Below are positions 56,140-64,000 of a stretch of DNA of 64,000 nt, piece after piece. The notes below the pieces were generated by a model. The model saw nothing but the letters and a program-made list of their open reading frames with translations, did no database searches and had not been told where the DNA came from. The DNA comes from Chitinibacter sp046530675 (GTDB taxonomy: Bacteria; Pseudomonadota; Gammaproteobacteria; Burkholderiales; Chitinibacteraceae). Each line of letters opens with the position of its first letter. Position 1 is the first letter of the stretch. The position numbers and the translations under genes were made by a program. Location: positions 1,798,001 through 1,862,000 of the forward strand of contig NZ_CP172558.1 of NCBI RefSeq assembly GCF_046530675.1, given 5' to 3'.

Positions 56140-56376
56140 ATGGCCAAAGCAGCGAAATCGAATTTACCAGAAAGTTATGAGGCAGGCGTTGCCGAGCTTG
56201 ATGCGCTGATCGCGCAAATGGAAGGCGGTCAGATGCCGCTTGAAGCCAATCTGGCGGCTTATCAGCGCGGTACCGAATTGCTGCGCTTTTGCGAGGCCAA
56301 ACTCGCGGCCGCCGAGCAGCAGGTCAAAATACTCGAAGCGGGCGAACTCAAAGACTTTCCTGACGCCGGAGCCTGA
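56140..56376 (+). CDS. xseB: Exodeoxyribonuclease VII small subunit
   Basis: A 78-residue subunit. SYEAGVAELDALIAQMEGGQMPLEANLAAYQRG and LRFCEAKLAAAEQQV are the conserved helices that bind XseA. In proteobacteria xseB-ispA-dxs is a frequent operon, as here; ispA follows 1 bp after the stop. Confidence 0.94.
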   Translation: MAKAAKSNLPESYEAGVAELDALIAQMEGGQMPLEANLAAYQRGTELLRFCEAKLAAAEQQVKILEAGELKDFPDAGA

Positions 56377-56377
56377 A

Positions 56378-57271
56378 ATGCAGACTGAATTTCAACACTG
56401 GATGTTGCAAGTGCAGACGCAAATGGAAAACGCGCTGAGCCAATATCTGCCCGATTCGACGCACATTCCGGAGCGCCTGCACGATGCGATGCGCTATAGC
56501 GTCCTTGATGGTGGCAAGCGCGTTCGCCCGCTGCTGGTCTTTGCTGCTGGTGCGCTGGTGGATGCCGACCCGCAACGCTTGCAGGCTGCCGGTGCGGCGC
56601 TTGAAATGATTCATGCCTATTCGCTGGTGCATGACGATATGCCGGCGATGGATAACGATGTTTTGCGTCGTGGCAAACCGACGGTTCATGTGGCGTTTGG
56701 CGAAGCGACCGCCTTGCTGGCTGGTGATGCCTTGCAAAGCGCGGCGTTTGATGTGCTGACCGCAGAGCAACTGGCCGATAAACCGAGCGATCAGTTGAAA
56801 ATGGTCAATATCCTCGCGCGCGCTTCGGGTAGTCTGGGCATGTGCGGCGGGCAGGGGATTGATCTCTACAGCGTCGGCGAGGCTCTGACGCTGCCCGAGC
56901 TGGAAATGATGCACATTCTGAAAACCGGCGCGCTGATTCGTGCGGCAGTCTTGCTGGGTTCTTATTGTGGCAAGCCCTTGTCGGATGAACAGCGCAATGC
57001 GCTCGATCATTACGCCAAATGCGTTGGCCTCGCGTTTCAGGTGGTTGACGATATTCTCGACTGCGAAGCCGACTCGGCGACGTTGGGCAAAACCGCCGGC
57101 AAGGATGCCGCCAATAACAAACCAACCTATGTGGCACTGCTGGGAATGAAAGGTGCCAAGGAAAAAGCGGAAGAATTGAAAACAGCGGCTTTCGATGCGC
57201 TGGCTCCATTTGGCGAAAAAGCCAAGCTGCTTCATGCCCTGGCTGGGTATATTGTTGACCGTAAATATTGA
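56378..57271 (+). CDS. ispA: Farnesyl diphosphate synthase
   Basis: A 297-residue prenyltransferase that makes farnesyl diphosphate from IPP and DMAPP. The first Asp-rich motif HDDMPAMDNDVLRRGKPTVH and the second VVDDILDCEAD are intact, as is GGKRVRPLL. The ATG at 56378 follows GGAG 6 nt upstream. Its last nine codons and stop lie in a 49-nt palindromic element. Confidence 0.95.
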   Translation: MQTEFQHWMLQVQTQMENALSQYLPDSTHIPERLHDAMRYSVLDGGKRVRPLLVFAAGALVDADPQRLQAAGAALEMIHAYSLVHDDMPAMDNDVLRRGKPTVHVAFGEATALLAGDALQSAAFDVLTAEQLADKPSDQLKMVNILARASGSLGMCGGQGIDLYSVGEALTLPELEMMHILKTGALIRAAVLLGSYCGKPLSDEQRNALDHYAKCVGLAFQVVDDILDCEADSATLGKTAGKDAANNKPTYVALLGMKGAKEKAEELKTAAFDALAPFGEKAKLLHALAGYIVDRKY

Positions 57272-57293
57272 TATAGCTTGCAGGTATATACCC
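57245..57293. repeat. 49-nt GGGTAT/ATACCC palindromic element, copy E
   Basis: It overlaps the end of ispA: GGGTAT lies in the codons for the last residues (GYIVDRKY) and ATACCC lies 22 nt past the stop. The outer 8 positions pair perfectly and the middle only partly. It is followed by CTGTTGG. dxs begins 21 nt later. Confidence 0.5.
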
Positions 57294-57314
57294 CTGTTGG
57301 CCGGATGATTGTCC

Positions 57315-59198
57315 ATGACTTGTCCTACGACTTATTCTTTTCTTGACCGTATCGAATGCCCAGCTGATTTGCGAGCGCTTGAGCGCAAGCATTTGCCGCA
57401 AGTGGCGCAGGAAGTGCGTCAGTTTCTGCTCGATTCGGTCAGCCGAACCGGCGGTCACTTTGCGTCCAATCTCGGTGCAGTCGAGCTGACCGTCGCTTTG
57501 CATTATGTGTTTGATACGCCGCACGACCGACTGGTGTGGGACGTAGGTCATCAAAGCTATCCGCACAAAATCCTCACCGGACGCAAAAACCGCATGCACA
57601 CAATGCGGCAGAAAGGCGGTCTGGCGGGGTTTCCGAAGCGCGATGAATCCGAATACGACACCTTTGGCGTTGGTCATTCGTCGACGTCGATTGGTGCCGC
57701 GCTTGGCATGGCCGAAGCGGCCTTGCTCAAAGGCGAAAAACGCAAAGCCATTGCCGTGATCGGCGACGGTGCCATGACGGCGGGGCAGGCGATTGAAGCG
57801 CTGTTCAACGCGGGTCATCGCGATCTGACCGATTTGCTGGTGATTCTGAACGACAACGAAATGTCGATTTCGCCCAATGTCGGCGCGTTCAACAATTACC
57901 TCGCCAAGCTCTTATCGGGCAAGTTTTACAACGGCATCCGCAATGCATCAGGCAAGGTGCTCGACGTCATGCCGCCACTGAAAGAGCTGGCGAAAAAAGG
58001 CGAAGAAAGCGTCAAAGGTTTTCTAACGCCGGGCACACTGTTTGAGGAAATCGGCTTCAACTACATCGGTCCGATCGATGGTCACGACATCGAAACGCTG
58101 GTCGCGACGCTCTCGAACATCAGGGAACTCAAAGGCCCCCAATTTCTGCACGTCGTCACTAAAAAAGGCAATGGCTACAAGCTCGCCGTCGCCGATCCGG
58201 TCAAATACCATGCAGTCACGCCATTTACCCCGGCCGACGGGATGGCTGGTGGCAAATCCGGCGGCAAGCCGAGCTTTACACAGATTTTTGGCGATTGGCT
58301 GTGCGATATGGCCAAGCAGGACGACAAACTCGTCGGCATTACACCGGCGATGCGTGAAGGCAGCGGCATGGTGCGTTTTCATCAGGAATTCCCCGAGCGT
58401 TATTTTGACGTCGGCATCGCCGAACAACATGCGGTGACGTTTGCCGGCGGCCTAGCCTGCGAAGGCCTGAAACCCGTCGTCGCGATCTACTCGACTTTCC
58501 TGCAGCGTGCGTATGACCAGTTGATTCACGATGTTGCGCTGCAAAACCTCGACGTCACCTTCGCGATCGACCGCGCAGGTCTCGTTGGCGCCGACGGCCC
58601 GACACACGCCGGCAGTTTTGACCTTTCATACCTGCGCTGCATCCCGAATATTGCGATTCTGGCGCCGGGCGACGAAAACGAATGCCGCCAGATGCTCTAC
58701 ACCGCGTATCAACACGCAGGCCCGGCTTGTGTGCGTTATCCACGAGGTAGCGGCATGGGTGTTCAGGTCGAGGCTGGAATGAGTCTGCTGCCCTGGGGTA
58801 AAGGCGAAATCCGCCGCGTAGCCACCGAGCAAGAAGGCAAAAAAATCGCGATTCTGGCCTTTGGTACGGTGCTCGAACCCGCACTGCAAGCCGCTGAAGA
58901 CCTGAACGCCACGGTCGCCAATATGCGTTTCATCAAACCACTCGACACCGCACTGGTGCTGGAATTGGCCGCAAACCATGATTTGATCGTAACGGTCGAA
59001 GACAACGCCATCATGGGCGGCGCAGGCAGCGCCGTCATTGAAACCATGATGGCCGCTGGTGTGTGCAAACCTGTGTTGCAACTGGGTCTACCCGACAGCT
59101 ACGTCGAGCATGGTGAACAAAAGCAAATTTTGGCTGATTGCGGATTGAATATGGACGGAATTAAGTTTAGTGTTCAGCTGAAGTTACAAGAAGTCTGA
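57315..59198 (+). CDS. dxs: 1-deoxy-D-xylulose-5-phosphate synthase
   Basis: A 627-residue thiamine-diphosphate enzyme that starts the MEP isoprenoid pathway from pyruvate and glyceraldehyde-3-phosphate. VGHQSYPHKILTGR, the ThDP-binding GDGAMTAGQAIEALFNAG and the transketolase-type RYFDVGIAEQHAVTFA are conserved. The ATG at 57315 is used; an in-frame TTG at 57309 adds two residues. It supplies IPP and DMAPP for IspA upstream. Confidence 0.95.
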   Translation: MTCPTTYSFLDRIECPADLRALERKHLPQVAQEVRQFLLDSVSRTGGHFASNLGAVELTVALHYVFDTPHDRLVWDVGHQSYPHKILTGRKNRMHTMRQKGGLAGFPKRDESEYDTFGVGHSSTSIGAALGMAEAALLKGEKRKAIAVIGDGAMTAGQAIEALFNAGHRDLTDLLVILNDNEMSISPNVGAFNNYLAKLLSGKFYNGIRNASGKVLDVMPPLKELAKKGEESVKGFLTPGTLFEEIGFNYIGPIDGHDIETLVATLSNIRELKGPQFLHVVTKKGNGYKLAVADPVKYHAVTPFTPADGMAGGKSGGKPSFTQIFGDWLCDMAKQDDKLVGITPAMREGSGMVRFHQEFPERYFDVGIAEQHAVTFAGGLACEGLKPVVAIYSTFLQRAYDQLIHDVALQNLDVTFAIDRAGLVGADGPTHAGSFDLSYLRCIPNIAILAPGDENECRQMLYTAYQHAGPACVRYPRGSGMGVQVEAGMSLLPWGKGEIRRVATEQEGKKIAILAFGTVLEPALQAAEDLNATVANMRFIKPLDTALVLELAANHDLIVTVEDNAIMGGAGSAVIETMMAAGVCKPVLQLGLPDSYVEHGEQKQILADCGLNMDGIKFSVQLKLQEV

Positions 59199-59391
59199 GC
59201 GATACACCTGTCTGCTATTGAATATATCGTGCTTGAATCGTTTTGAGAGTACGTGACGCGATTGGTTTAATTGCAAAAAGAGCCGACCGGCAAGGAAAAT
59301 TTTGCCTCTGTTTTTTGTTTCGAGTAGGCTTTGCGTCAACTATTTGAAAGAATTTTGCGGGCTTGATGTTTGAAATTAGGTGAAAAGCGCT

Positions 59392-62300
59392 ATGGGAAAC
59401 GGTGTTTATGGTAGTGTCAATCAGATCACTTGGGTTTCTGGGTTCTACGATTACAGCTGGCTACTTGGTACAACGAAGTGGGGTGGGGCTGTTGGATCTG
59501 GCGTGACGCTGACCTACAGTTTTGTTACAAATCCTTCGGCTATCAAGTACGACTCCTATGTGACGACCGGATTTAACGCGACACAGCAAGCTGTTGCTAA
59601 ACAAGTTCAGGTAGCTTGGGCTGCCGTTGCCAATATCAAGTTTGTTCAGGTCGCAGATGGAACTTCCAGTGCTGGCGATATTCGCTGGTTGAATTCAAGC
59701 AATGCAACCCACAACCCGACCGCATATGCCTATTACCCCTCATCTAGTGAATGGGGTGGAGATATCTGGATGGGACCCAGTTCTCCTGCATATAAAACCC
59801 CGGTGGTCGGCAACTATGGCTATGCAACCTTTTTGCATGAGTTGGGTCATGCACTGGGTTTAAAGCATCCGCACGATGGTGGCACTATTGCAAATACTTT
59901 GCATGACCAACTGAAATACAGCGTCATGTCGTACCGCGATTATGCTGGCGATACTCTGAATGGGTATGACACCACTTTTTATCCAACGACTCCGATGCTG
60001 GATGATATCAAGGCCATCCAGACTTTGTATGGAAAAAACCTCAGTTATAACTATGGCAATAATGTTTATAAATGGGGCGCAACACAATCTATTTTTCAGA
60101 CGATATGGGATACGGGTGGGGTTGATGCAGTTGATGCAACTAGTCAGCTGAAGTCTGTTGTGATTAATCTGAATGCAGGTACATTCAGTAATATTGGCAA
60201 ATCATTTTTTAATGGAAAGACTTACGTTAATGACTGCCTTGCAATTGCTTATGATTGTACGATTGAAAATGCCTATGGTTCGGCTTACGCTGACACACTG
60301 ATTGGAAACTCCGTGGGCAATACATTAACGGGCGGAGCAGGAAATGATCGTCTGCATGGCAATGCTGGGAACGATGTGCTGAATGGCGGGGCTGGTGTTG
60401 ATACTCTGGTTGGTGGAGCAGGCAACGATACGTATTACCTTGATAATGTAAAAGATGTGGTGAGCGAAACCAGCACAGTTTCAACTGAGATTGATACTGT
60501 TGTTACGAGCTTCACATATACATTAGGTGCCACGCTTGAAAGGCTGACTCTTACAGGGCCTTCTGCAATTAGTGGTTATGGGAACTCTTTGGCGAATACC
60601 ATTATTGGGAATGCTGCTAAAAATACCCTAAGTGGTGGTGCTGGTGCAGATGTTTTGAATGGCGCCGCTGGTGCAGATACCATGATCGGTGGCATTGGTG
60701 ATGATGTCTATTATATTGATAATATTGGCGATATTGCCAAAGAAACGACTACCGATTTGGCTGAAATCGATACGGTCGTTTCCAGTGTCAGCTACACGCT
60801 AGGCGCAAATCTGGAAAAACTGACTTTATCTGGCAGTGCAGCAATCAATGGTACTGGCAATGCCCTGAATAATACTTTGACAGGCAATGCGGCCTCGAAT
60901 GTATTAAACGGCGGAGCAGGTTCGGATATTCTTAATGGTGCAGCTGGTACTGATACGTTGATCGGTGGCACAGGTGCTGACACCTACTATGTCGACAATA
61001 CTGGTGATCGAATCTCTGAAACCTCAGTGAGCCTGACAGAGATCGACACCGTTATTTCCAGCGTCAGTTATACCCTTGGTGCAAATCTGGAAAAATTGAC
61101 TTTGTCCGGCACAGCTGCCATTAACGGTTCTGGCAACGAACTGAATAATTCGATTACTGGTAATGCCGCAGCCAATATCTTGAGTGGTGGTGCCGGTGAT
61201 GATATTTTGGATGGACTTACCGGTGCGGACACCATGGTTGGAGGGGCAGGAAACGACACCTATTTTGTGGATCACGCCCAAGATATCGTTATAGAGACGA
61301 CGGTCTCGCCAACTGAAATTGACACGGTTGTTTCCATGATTAGTTATGGTCTCGGCGCAAATCAGGAAAAATTGATTTTGTCCGGTACTTCGGCCATCAA
61401 TGGTACGGGAAATGAACTGGATAACACCCTGAGCGGAAATGCCGCAGCGAATATTCTTGATGGTGGAGCTGGTGCTGATACGCTGATTGGTGGTTTCGGA
61501 GGCGATACTTATTATGTGGATCATATCAATGACCAGATATTGGAAACATCGGACGATCTGTCCGAAATTGACTCTGTTGTTTCCAGCGTCAGCTATACCC
61601 TTACCGCAAATTTGGAAATTCTGACCTTGTCCGGAACCGATGCAATCAATGGCACGGGAAATGATTTGAATAATACCTTGACCGGTAATTCTGCCGAGAA
61701 TGTGCTGGATGGCGGGGCAGGCGCAGATGTTTTGAATGGGCAGCTCGGAGCCGATACCATGCTAGGTGGAGCAGGTGATGATATCTACTACGTAGATAAC
61801 CAGCTCGATGTGGTGATCGAAAATGCGTCATCCGGTATGGATACTATCATTGCTAGCATTGATTGCACGCTGAGTGTCAATGTGGAAAATTTGGTTTTGA
61901 GTGGCAATGCCAATATTAGTGGTATTGGTAATGATGGGAATAATCAATTGGTTGGCAATTTAGCAGCCAATCAATTGAATGGCGGCCTTGGTGATGATTT
62001 GCTTATTGGCGGAGCAGGGGATGACGTGCTTTATGGCGGCGACGGGGCTGATTGTTTTGTCTTTGACTGTCTGATCGGCAGCGATACTGTGATGGACTTT
62101 GTGAGTGGATCGGATTTGATTGTGCTGGATAATTCTGCTCTGGGCGGAATCGGGAATGGCGATGCCGTGATTGACAACGGCTATACAATCGATTTCCCAT
62201 ATACAACCGGATACAGATCGTGGGAATTGATCATTTTCTCTGATGCCATCAATGGTGACCTCACCGAGGTTTCTGCAGCTAGCAAGATTGATGTTGTTAA

Positions 62301-62475
62301 CCCTTTTGAAACAGGAGAGGAGCGTATTTACGTCGTCAATAATGGCGTGCAATCTGCAGTCTACCTTTTCAAGGAAGCTGACGGCAATGGCCAGATAGGA
62401 AGCGATGAATTGCATTTGCTGGGAACGCTCAATACCGCGACGACTCAGATCAGTGATTTCGCTTTTCAGGTGTGA
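59392..62475 (+). CDS. Serralysin-type RTX metalloprotease
   Basis: A 1027-residue secreted protein. No signal peptide, as expected for type I export. The N-terminal M10-type zinc protease domain has HELGHALGLKH (zinc His at 149, 153 and 159) and the Met-turn region YSVMSYRD. From about residue 300 come glycine-rich RTX nonapeptides of the GGxGxDxLx kind, then six tandem units of about 92 residues, and a C-terminal domain. AGGTGA 8 nt before the ATG sets the start; a GTG at 59380 is possible. No type I secretion genes are in the window, so export must use genes elsewhere. Confidence 0.9.
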   Translation: MGNGVYGSVNQITWVSGFYDYSWLLGTTKWGGAVGSGVTLTYSFVTNPSAIKYDSYVTTGFNATQQAVAKQVQVAWAAVANIKFVQVADGTSSAGDIRWLNSSNATHNPTAYAYYPSSSEWGGDIWMGPSSPAYKTPVVGNYGYATFLHELGHALGLKHPHDGGTIANTLHDQLKYSVMSYRDYAGDTLNGYDTTFYPTTPMLDDIKAIQTLYGKNLSYNYGNNVYKWGATQSIFQTIWDTGGVDAVDATSQLKSVVINLNAGTFSNIGKSFFNGKTYVNDCLAIAYDCTIENAYGSAYADTLIGNSVGNTLTGGAGNDRLHGNAGNDVLNGGAGVDTLVGGAGNDTYYLDNVKDVVSETSTVSTEIDTVVTSFTYTLGATLERLTLTGPSAISGYGNSLANTIIGNAAKNTLSGGAGADVLNGAAGADTMIGGIGDDVYYIDNIGDIAKETTTDLAEIDTVVSSVSYTLGANLEKLTLSGSAAINGTGNALNNTLTGNAASNVLNGGAGSDILNGAAGTDTLIGGTGADTYYVDNTGDRISETSVSLTEIDTVISSVSYTLGANLEKLTLSGTAAINGSGNELNNSITGNAAANILSGGAGDDILDGLTGADTMVGGAGNDTYFVDHAQDIVIETTVSPTEIDTVVSMISYGLGANQEKLILSGTSAINGTGNELDNTLSGNAAANILDGGAGADTLIGGFGGDTYYVDHINDQILETSDDLSEIDSVVSSVSYTLTANLEILTLSGTDAINGTGNDLNNTLTGNSAENVLDGGAGADVLNGQLGADTMLGGAGDDIYYVDNQLDVVIENASSGMDTIIASIDCTLSVNVENLVLSGNANISGIGNDGNNQLVGNLAANQLNGGLGDDLLIGGAGDDVLYGGDGADCFVFDCLIGSDTVMDFVSGSDLIVLDNSALGGIGNGDAVIDNGYTIDFPYTTGYRSWELIIFSDAINGDLTEVSAASKIDVVNPFETGEERIYVVNNGVQSAVYLFKEADGNGQIGSDELHLLGTLNTATTQISDFAFQV
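60430..62052 (+). repeat. Six in-frame ~276-bp tandem repeats in the RTX protease
   Basis: Units start at each copy of a TYYVDN-like motif and contain EIDTVVSSVSYTLGANLEKL, LSGTAAINGTGN and one or two RTX nonapeptides. Four of the first five are exactly 92 residues; the fourth is 83, lacking one nonapeptide, and the sixth is about 90 and most diverged. Confidence 0.85.
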
Positions 62476-62505
62476 CCAGAGTCTGCTTTGTACGCATTAA
62501 TGTTC

Positions 62506-62537
62506 AAGCCCGGCAATGCCGGGCTTGATTATTTTTT
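62506..62537 (+). terminator. Terminator after the RTX protease gene
   Basis: Stem AAGCCCGGC / GCCGGGCTT with loop AAT, then GATTATTTTTT. Confidence 0.8.
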
Positions 62538-62822
62538 AATCCAAAAATAGATGAAAATTATTATTGGGATACTGGATAAAATCAGGATTGCATAGCCGAT
62601 GTTTACCAATGGTGCCAATGGTTTTGCTAACCCCAGCAGGAGCCAAAAGCTACAAAATGTTCCAATCACTATTTTGGACGAAGTTTTAAGTTTCCAGTGA
62701 AATAGTTCTTTGCTGTTGCAAGGCCAGCGATGGTGCGATTCATGAAACTTGCATAACTTTAATAACAGAAACAAAGACAGTGCCATTGCGATGCACGTTA
62801 ATAAATACATGATGGGTATCAC
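62529..62822 (-). CDS. Small hypothetical membrane protein
   Basis: A 97-residue protein (GTG start at 62822; an ATG at 62810 would give 93) that I do not recognise. Three hydrophobic segments are visible: about residues 3-22, 52-70 and 75-93. Between the first two is a Trp/His/Lys-containing loop (KFHESHHRWPCNSKELFHW). The sequence is more A/T-rich than its neighbours. The start lies 3 nt after the cupin stop on the same strand, so the two may be co-transcribed. Confidence 0.55.
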   Translation of the reverse strand: MIPIMYLLTCIAMALSLFLLLKLCKFHESHHRWPCNSKELFHWKLKTSSKIVIGTFCSFWLLLGLAKPLAPLVNIGYAILILSSIPIIIFIYFWIKK

Positions 62823-62825
62823 TTA

Positions 62826-63101
62826 TTATTTGAAACAATAGTATTTGCGTAAATTCTTCGTTACCTGCCACGTACAACTCATCCCCGCCGGAAAAGTCGC
62901 CAGATCTCCCGCATGTATTGTTACCGACTCACCACCTTTGGGTGTAACAATCACTTCACCTTCAATCAGATAACAAGTCTCTAAACAGTCATAGGTCCAT
63001 GGAAAACTGGAGATGTTCTTTTCCCAGAATGGCCAATTGTGAATGCCAAGTTCAAGCTGCCTTTCGGCGCTGATGGTGCGTTCGATCTGAATGTGGAGCA
63101 T
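62826..63101 (-). CDS. Cupin domain protein
   Basis: A 91-residue single-domain cupin of the Cupin_3 (EutQ/ureidoglycolate-related) kind: FPWTYDCLETCYLIEGEVIVTP, then GGESVTIHAGDLATFPAGMSCTWQV. The fold usually binds a metal or small ligand; the substrate is unknown. The ATG at 63101 matches relatives starting MLHIQIER. Divergent from bfd. Confidence 0.82.
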   Translation of the reverse strand: MLHIQIERTISAERQLELGIHNWPFWEKNISSFPWTYDCLETCYLIEGEVIVTPKGGESVTIHAGDLATFPAGMSCTWQVTKNLRKYYCFK

Positions 63102-63173
63102 GGTGCACCTATTGTTTTTGCAAATGATGCCCATAGTTTACTCGACCGCTTATCGCTGATGCGCAATTTGGAC

Positions 63174-63202
63174 TTGTCATCACAGAATGTTTTGAAGATA
63201 AT
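63174..63202 (+). promoter_or_regulatory. Predicted bfd promoter
   Basis: TTGTCA (63174-63179), a 17-nt spacer and GATAAT (63197-63202). The -10 box lies inside the Fur box. Confidence 0.7.
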
Positions 63203-63215
63203 GAGAATAGTTATT
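63197..63215 (+). promoter_or_regulatory. Fur box upstream of bfd
   Basis: Fifteen of 19 positions match the Fur consensus GATAATGATAATCATTATC. The site covers the -10 box, so iron-loaded Fur would block transcription and bfd would rise in iron shortage. Confidence 0.75.
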
Positions 63216-63231
63216 AACAAGGTTCTCAATC

Positions 63232-63447
63232 ATGATTGTCTGCGTTTGCAACAATGTCAGCGATAAAGCGATCCGCAAAGCCGTCGAGCAAGGTGGGGTG
63301 CGTACATACATCCAGCTGCAGCGCACGACGCAAACGGGGACTTGCTGCGGCAAATGTACAAGTTGTGCCAAACAGGTTTTGCACGAAGCCGTTGAGACCT
63401 ATGAAGAAAAAATGCTGGCCGATTTGCAGGACTTGGCTTTTGCCTGA
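63232..63447 (+). CDS. bfd: Bacterioferritin-associated ferredoxin
   Basis: A 71-residue [2Fe-2S] protein with four ligand cysteines in MIVCVCNNVSDKAIRKAV and TGTCCGKCTSC. In Pseudomonas, Bfd docks on bacterioferritin and reduces its core to release iron. It neighbours a bacterioferritin gene and has a Fur-box promoter, so release of stored iron under limitation is the likely job. Confidence 0.93.
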   Translation: MIVCVCNNVSDKAIRKAVEQGGVRTYIQLQRTTQTGTCCGKCTSCAKQVLHEAVETYEEKMLADLQDLAFA

Positions 63448-63456
63448 TACTTGATT

Positions 63457-63505
63457 GGGTATGTTAACCCGGCCTTTATATAGTAAGCCTTACGGCGATA
63501 TACCT
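63457..63505. repeat. 49-nt GGGTAT/ATACCT palindromic element, copy F
   Basis: Starts 9 nt after the bfd stop. The outer 9 positions pair (three G-T wobbles); the interior pairs only partly. It is followed by a separate terminator. Confidence 0.5.
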
Positions 63506-63516
63506 ATTGAATATGC

Positions 63517-63547
63517 AAAAAGCCCGGATATTGAGTCCGAGCTTTTT
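63517..63547. terminator. Terminator between bfd and bfr
   Basis: Stem AAAAAGC-CGGA / TCCG-GCTTTTT (one mismatch pair); A and T runs on both sides allow use in both directions. Confidence 0.8.
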
Positions 63548-63622
63548 GTTTGGACAACGATCGGCTGAGTATAGACTTGCATCAGCTCAGCAGGTCGTGC
63601 CTACCTCGTTGCGGGTGCCGGT

Positions 63623-64000
63623 TTACGACGCCTGCGATTGCAGATAATTTTGAATGCCAACGGCCTTGATCAGACCGAGTTGCTGTTCCAGCCAGTGCGC
63701 ATGATCGACTTCGGTGTCGTCGAGTAGCTGAACCAGCATTTCGCGCGTCACATAATCATGCTCTTTCTCGCACACTGCGATGACTTTTTTCAGCGCAGCA
63801 GCGACTTCGTATTCGGTTTGCAAATCAAATTGCAGCATTTGCGGAATATCTTTGCCGACGCGCAGTGCGGTGCGCGCGGCGACGTCGGGCGTACCCTCCA
63901 GAAACAGAATCCGCGCGATCAGCTGGGTCGCATGGCCGATTTCGTCTTGACGTTCATGGTCGATGCGCTCGAACAGTTTGCCATAGCCCCAGTTGTGGTA
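63623..64000 (-). CDS. bfr: Bacterioferritin (5' end cut by window edge), haem-ligand Met absent
   Basis: The last 125 residues of a bacterioferritin, an iron-storage 24-mer. From the edge it reads YHNWGYGKLFERIDHERQDE, then IGHATQLIARILFLEG. Against E. coli Bfr (DEMKH) this segment is DEIGH: ferroxidase Glu51 and His54 are kept but the haem-binding Met52 is Ile. The later ferroxidase ligands are also kept: the Glu in LQTEYE and the Glu and His of TEVDH. It ends GIQNYLQSQAS. Such haem-less subunits often pair with a second Bfr gene, which may lie just outside the window. Confidence 0.9.
   Translation of the reverse strand, partial: YHNWGYGKLFERIDHERQDEIGHATQLIARILFLEGTPDVAARTALRVGKDIPQMLQFDLQTEYEVAAALKKVIAVCEKEHDYVTREMLVQLLDDTEVDHAHWLEQQLGLIKAVGIQNYLQSQAS

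Overview
The window reads as a conserved stretch of a Neisseriales-type betaproteobacterial chromosome. The evidence is synteny: a thrS-infC-rpmI-rplT-pheST-ihfA-merR block, a 14-gene nuo cluster closed by a DUF2818 gene, a divergent lptM/cyaY pair, and DUF1841 and Tim44-like genes. A secreted GH18 chitinase and an RTX metalloprotease suggest a chitinolytic member such as the Chitinibacteraceae. That placement is inference; nothing was searched.

Layout. 1-8 kb: plsY (cut by the left edge), folB, a Tim44-like protein, a lipoprotein, two tandem Crp/Fnr regulators, lptM/cyaY, a YqaA-type membrane protein, the BepA-like protease, DUF1841 and a FIST sensor protein. 8-19 kb: carA-carB behind a promoter and a terminator-like leader hairpin, greA, a DUF4149 protein, yhbY, rlmE, ftsH, folP, glmM. 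19-23 kb: pstSCAB on the minus strand. 23-39 kb: tpiA, secG and nuoA-N, encoding all of complex I, then DUF2818. 39-47 kb: tRNA-Val, thrS and the translation block, ihfA, a MerR regulator, tRNA-Pro. 47-51 kb: pcnB-folK-panB-panC. 51-56 kb: a zinc-ribbon protein, the GH18 chitinase, tRNA-Arg, a membrane-anchored cytochrome c and a GlmS paralogue whose glutaminase domain has lost its catalytic cysteine. 56-59 kb: xseB-ispA-dxs (isoprenoid supply). 59-64 kb: a 1027-residue serralysin-type RTX protease, a small orphan membrane protein, a cupin, bfd under a Fur-box promoter, and a bacterioferritin cut by the right edge.

The most unusual signals lie between genes. Seven elements of exactly 49 nt, bounded by GGGTAT and ATACCC (or near variants), sit at or just after stop codons (folB, bepA, greA, glmM, panC, ispA, bfd). 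Their interiors differ, yet the best copies fold into stems of 17 to 20 positions kept by wobble pairs, which looks like a structured 3'-end or REP-like family. Others are the carA leader, a decayed tRNA-Pro fragment 112 nt upstream of the intact gene, an 80-nt palindrome between pheS and pheT, and an infC start region whose Shine-Dalgarno fits an ATA codon better than the ATG. I saw no CRISPR array, prophage or insertion sequence.
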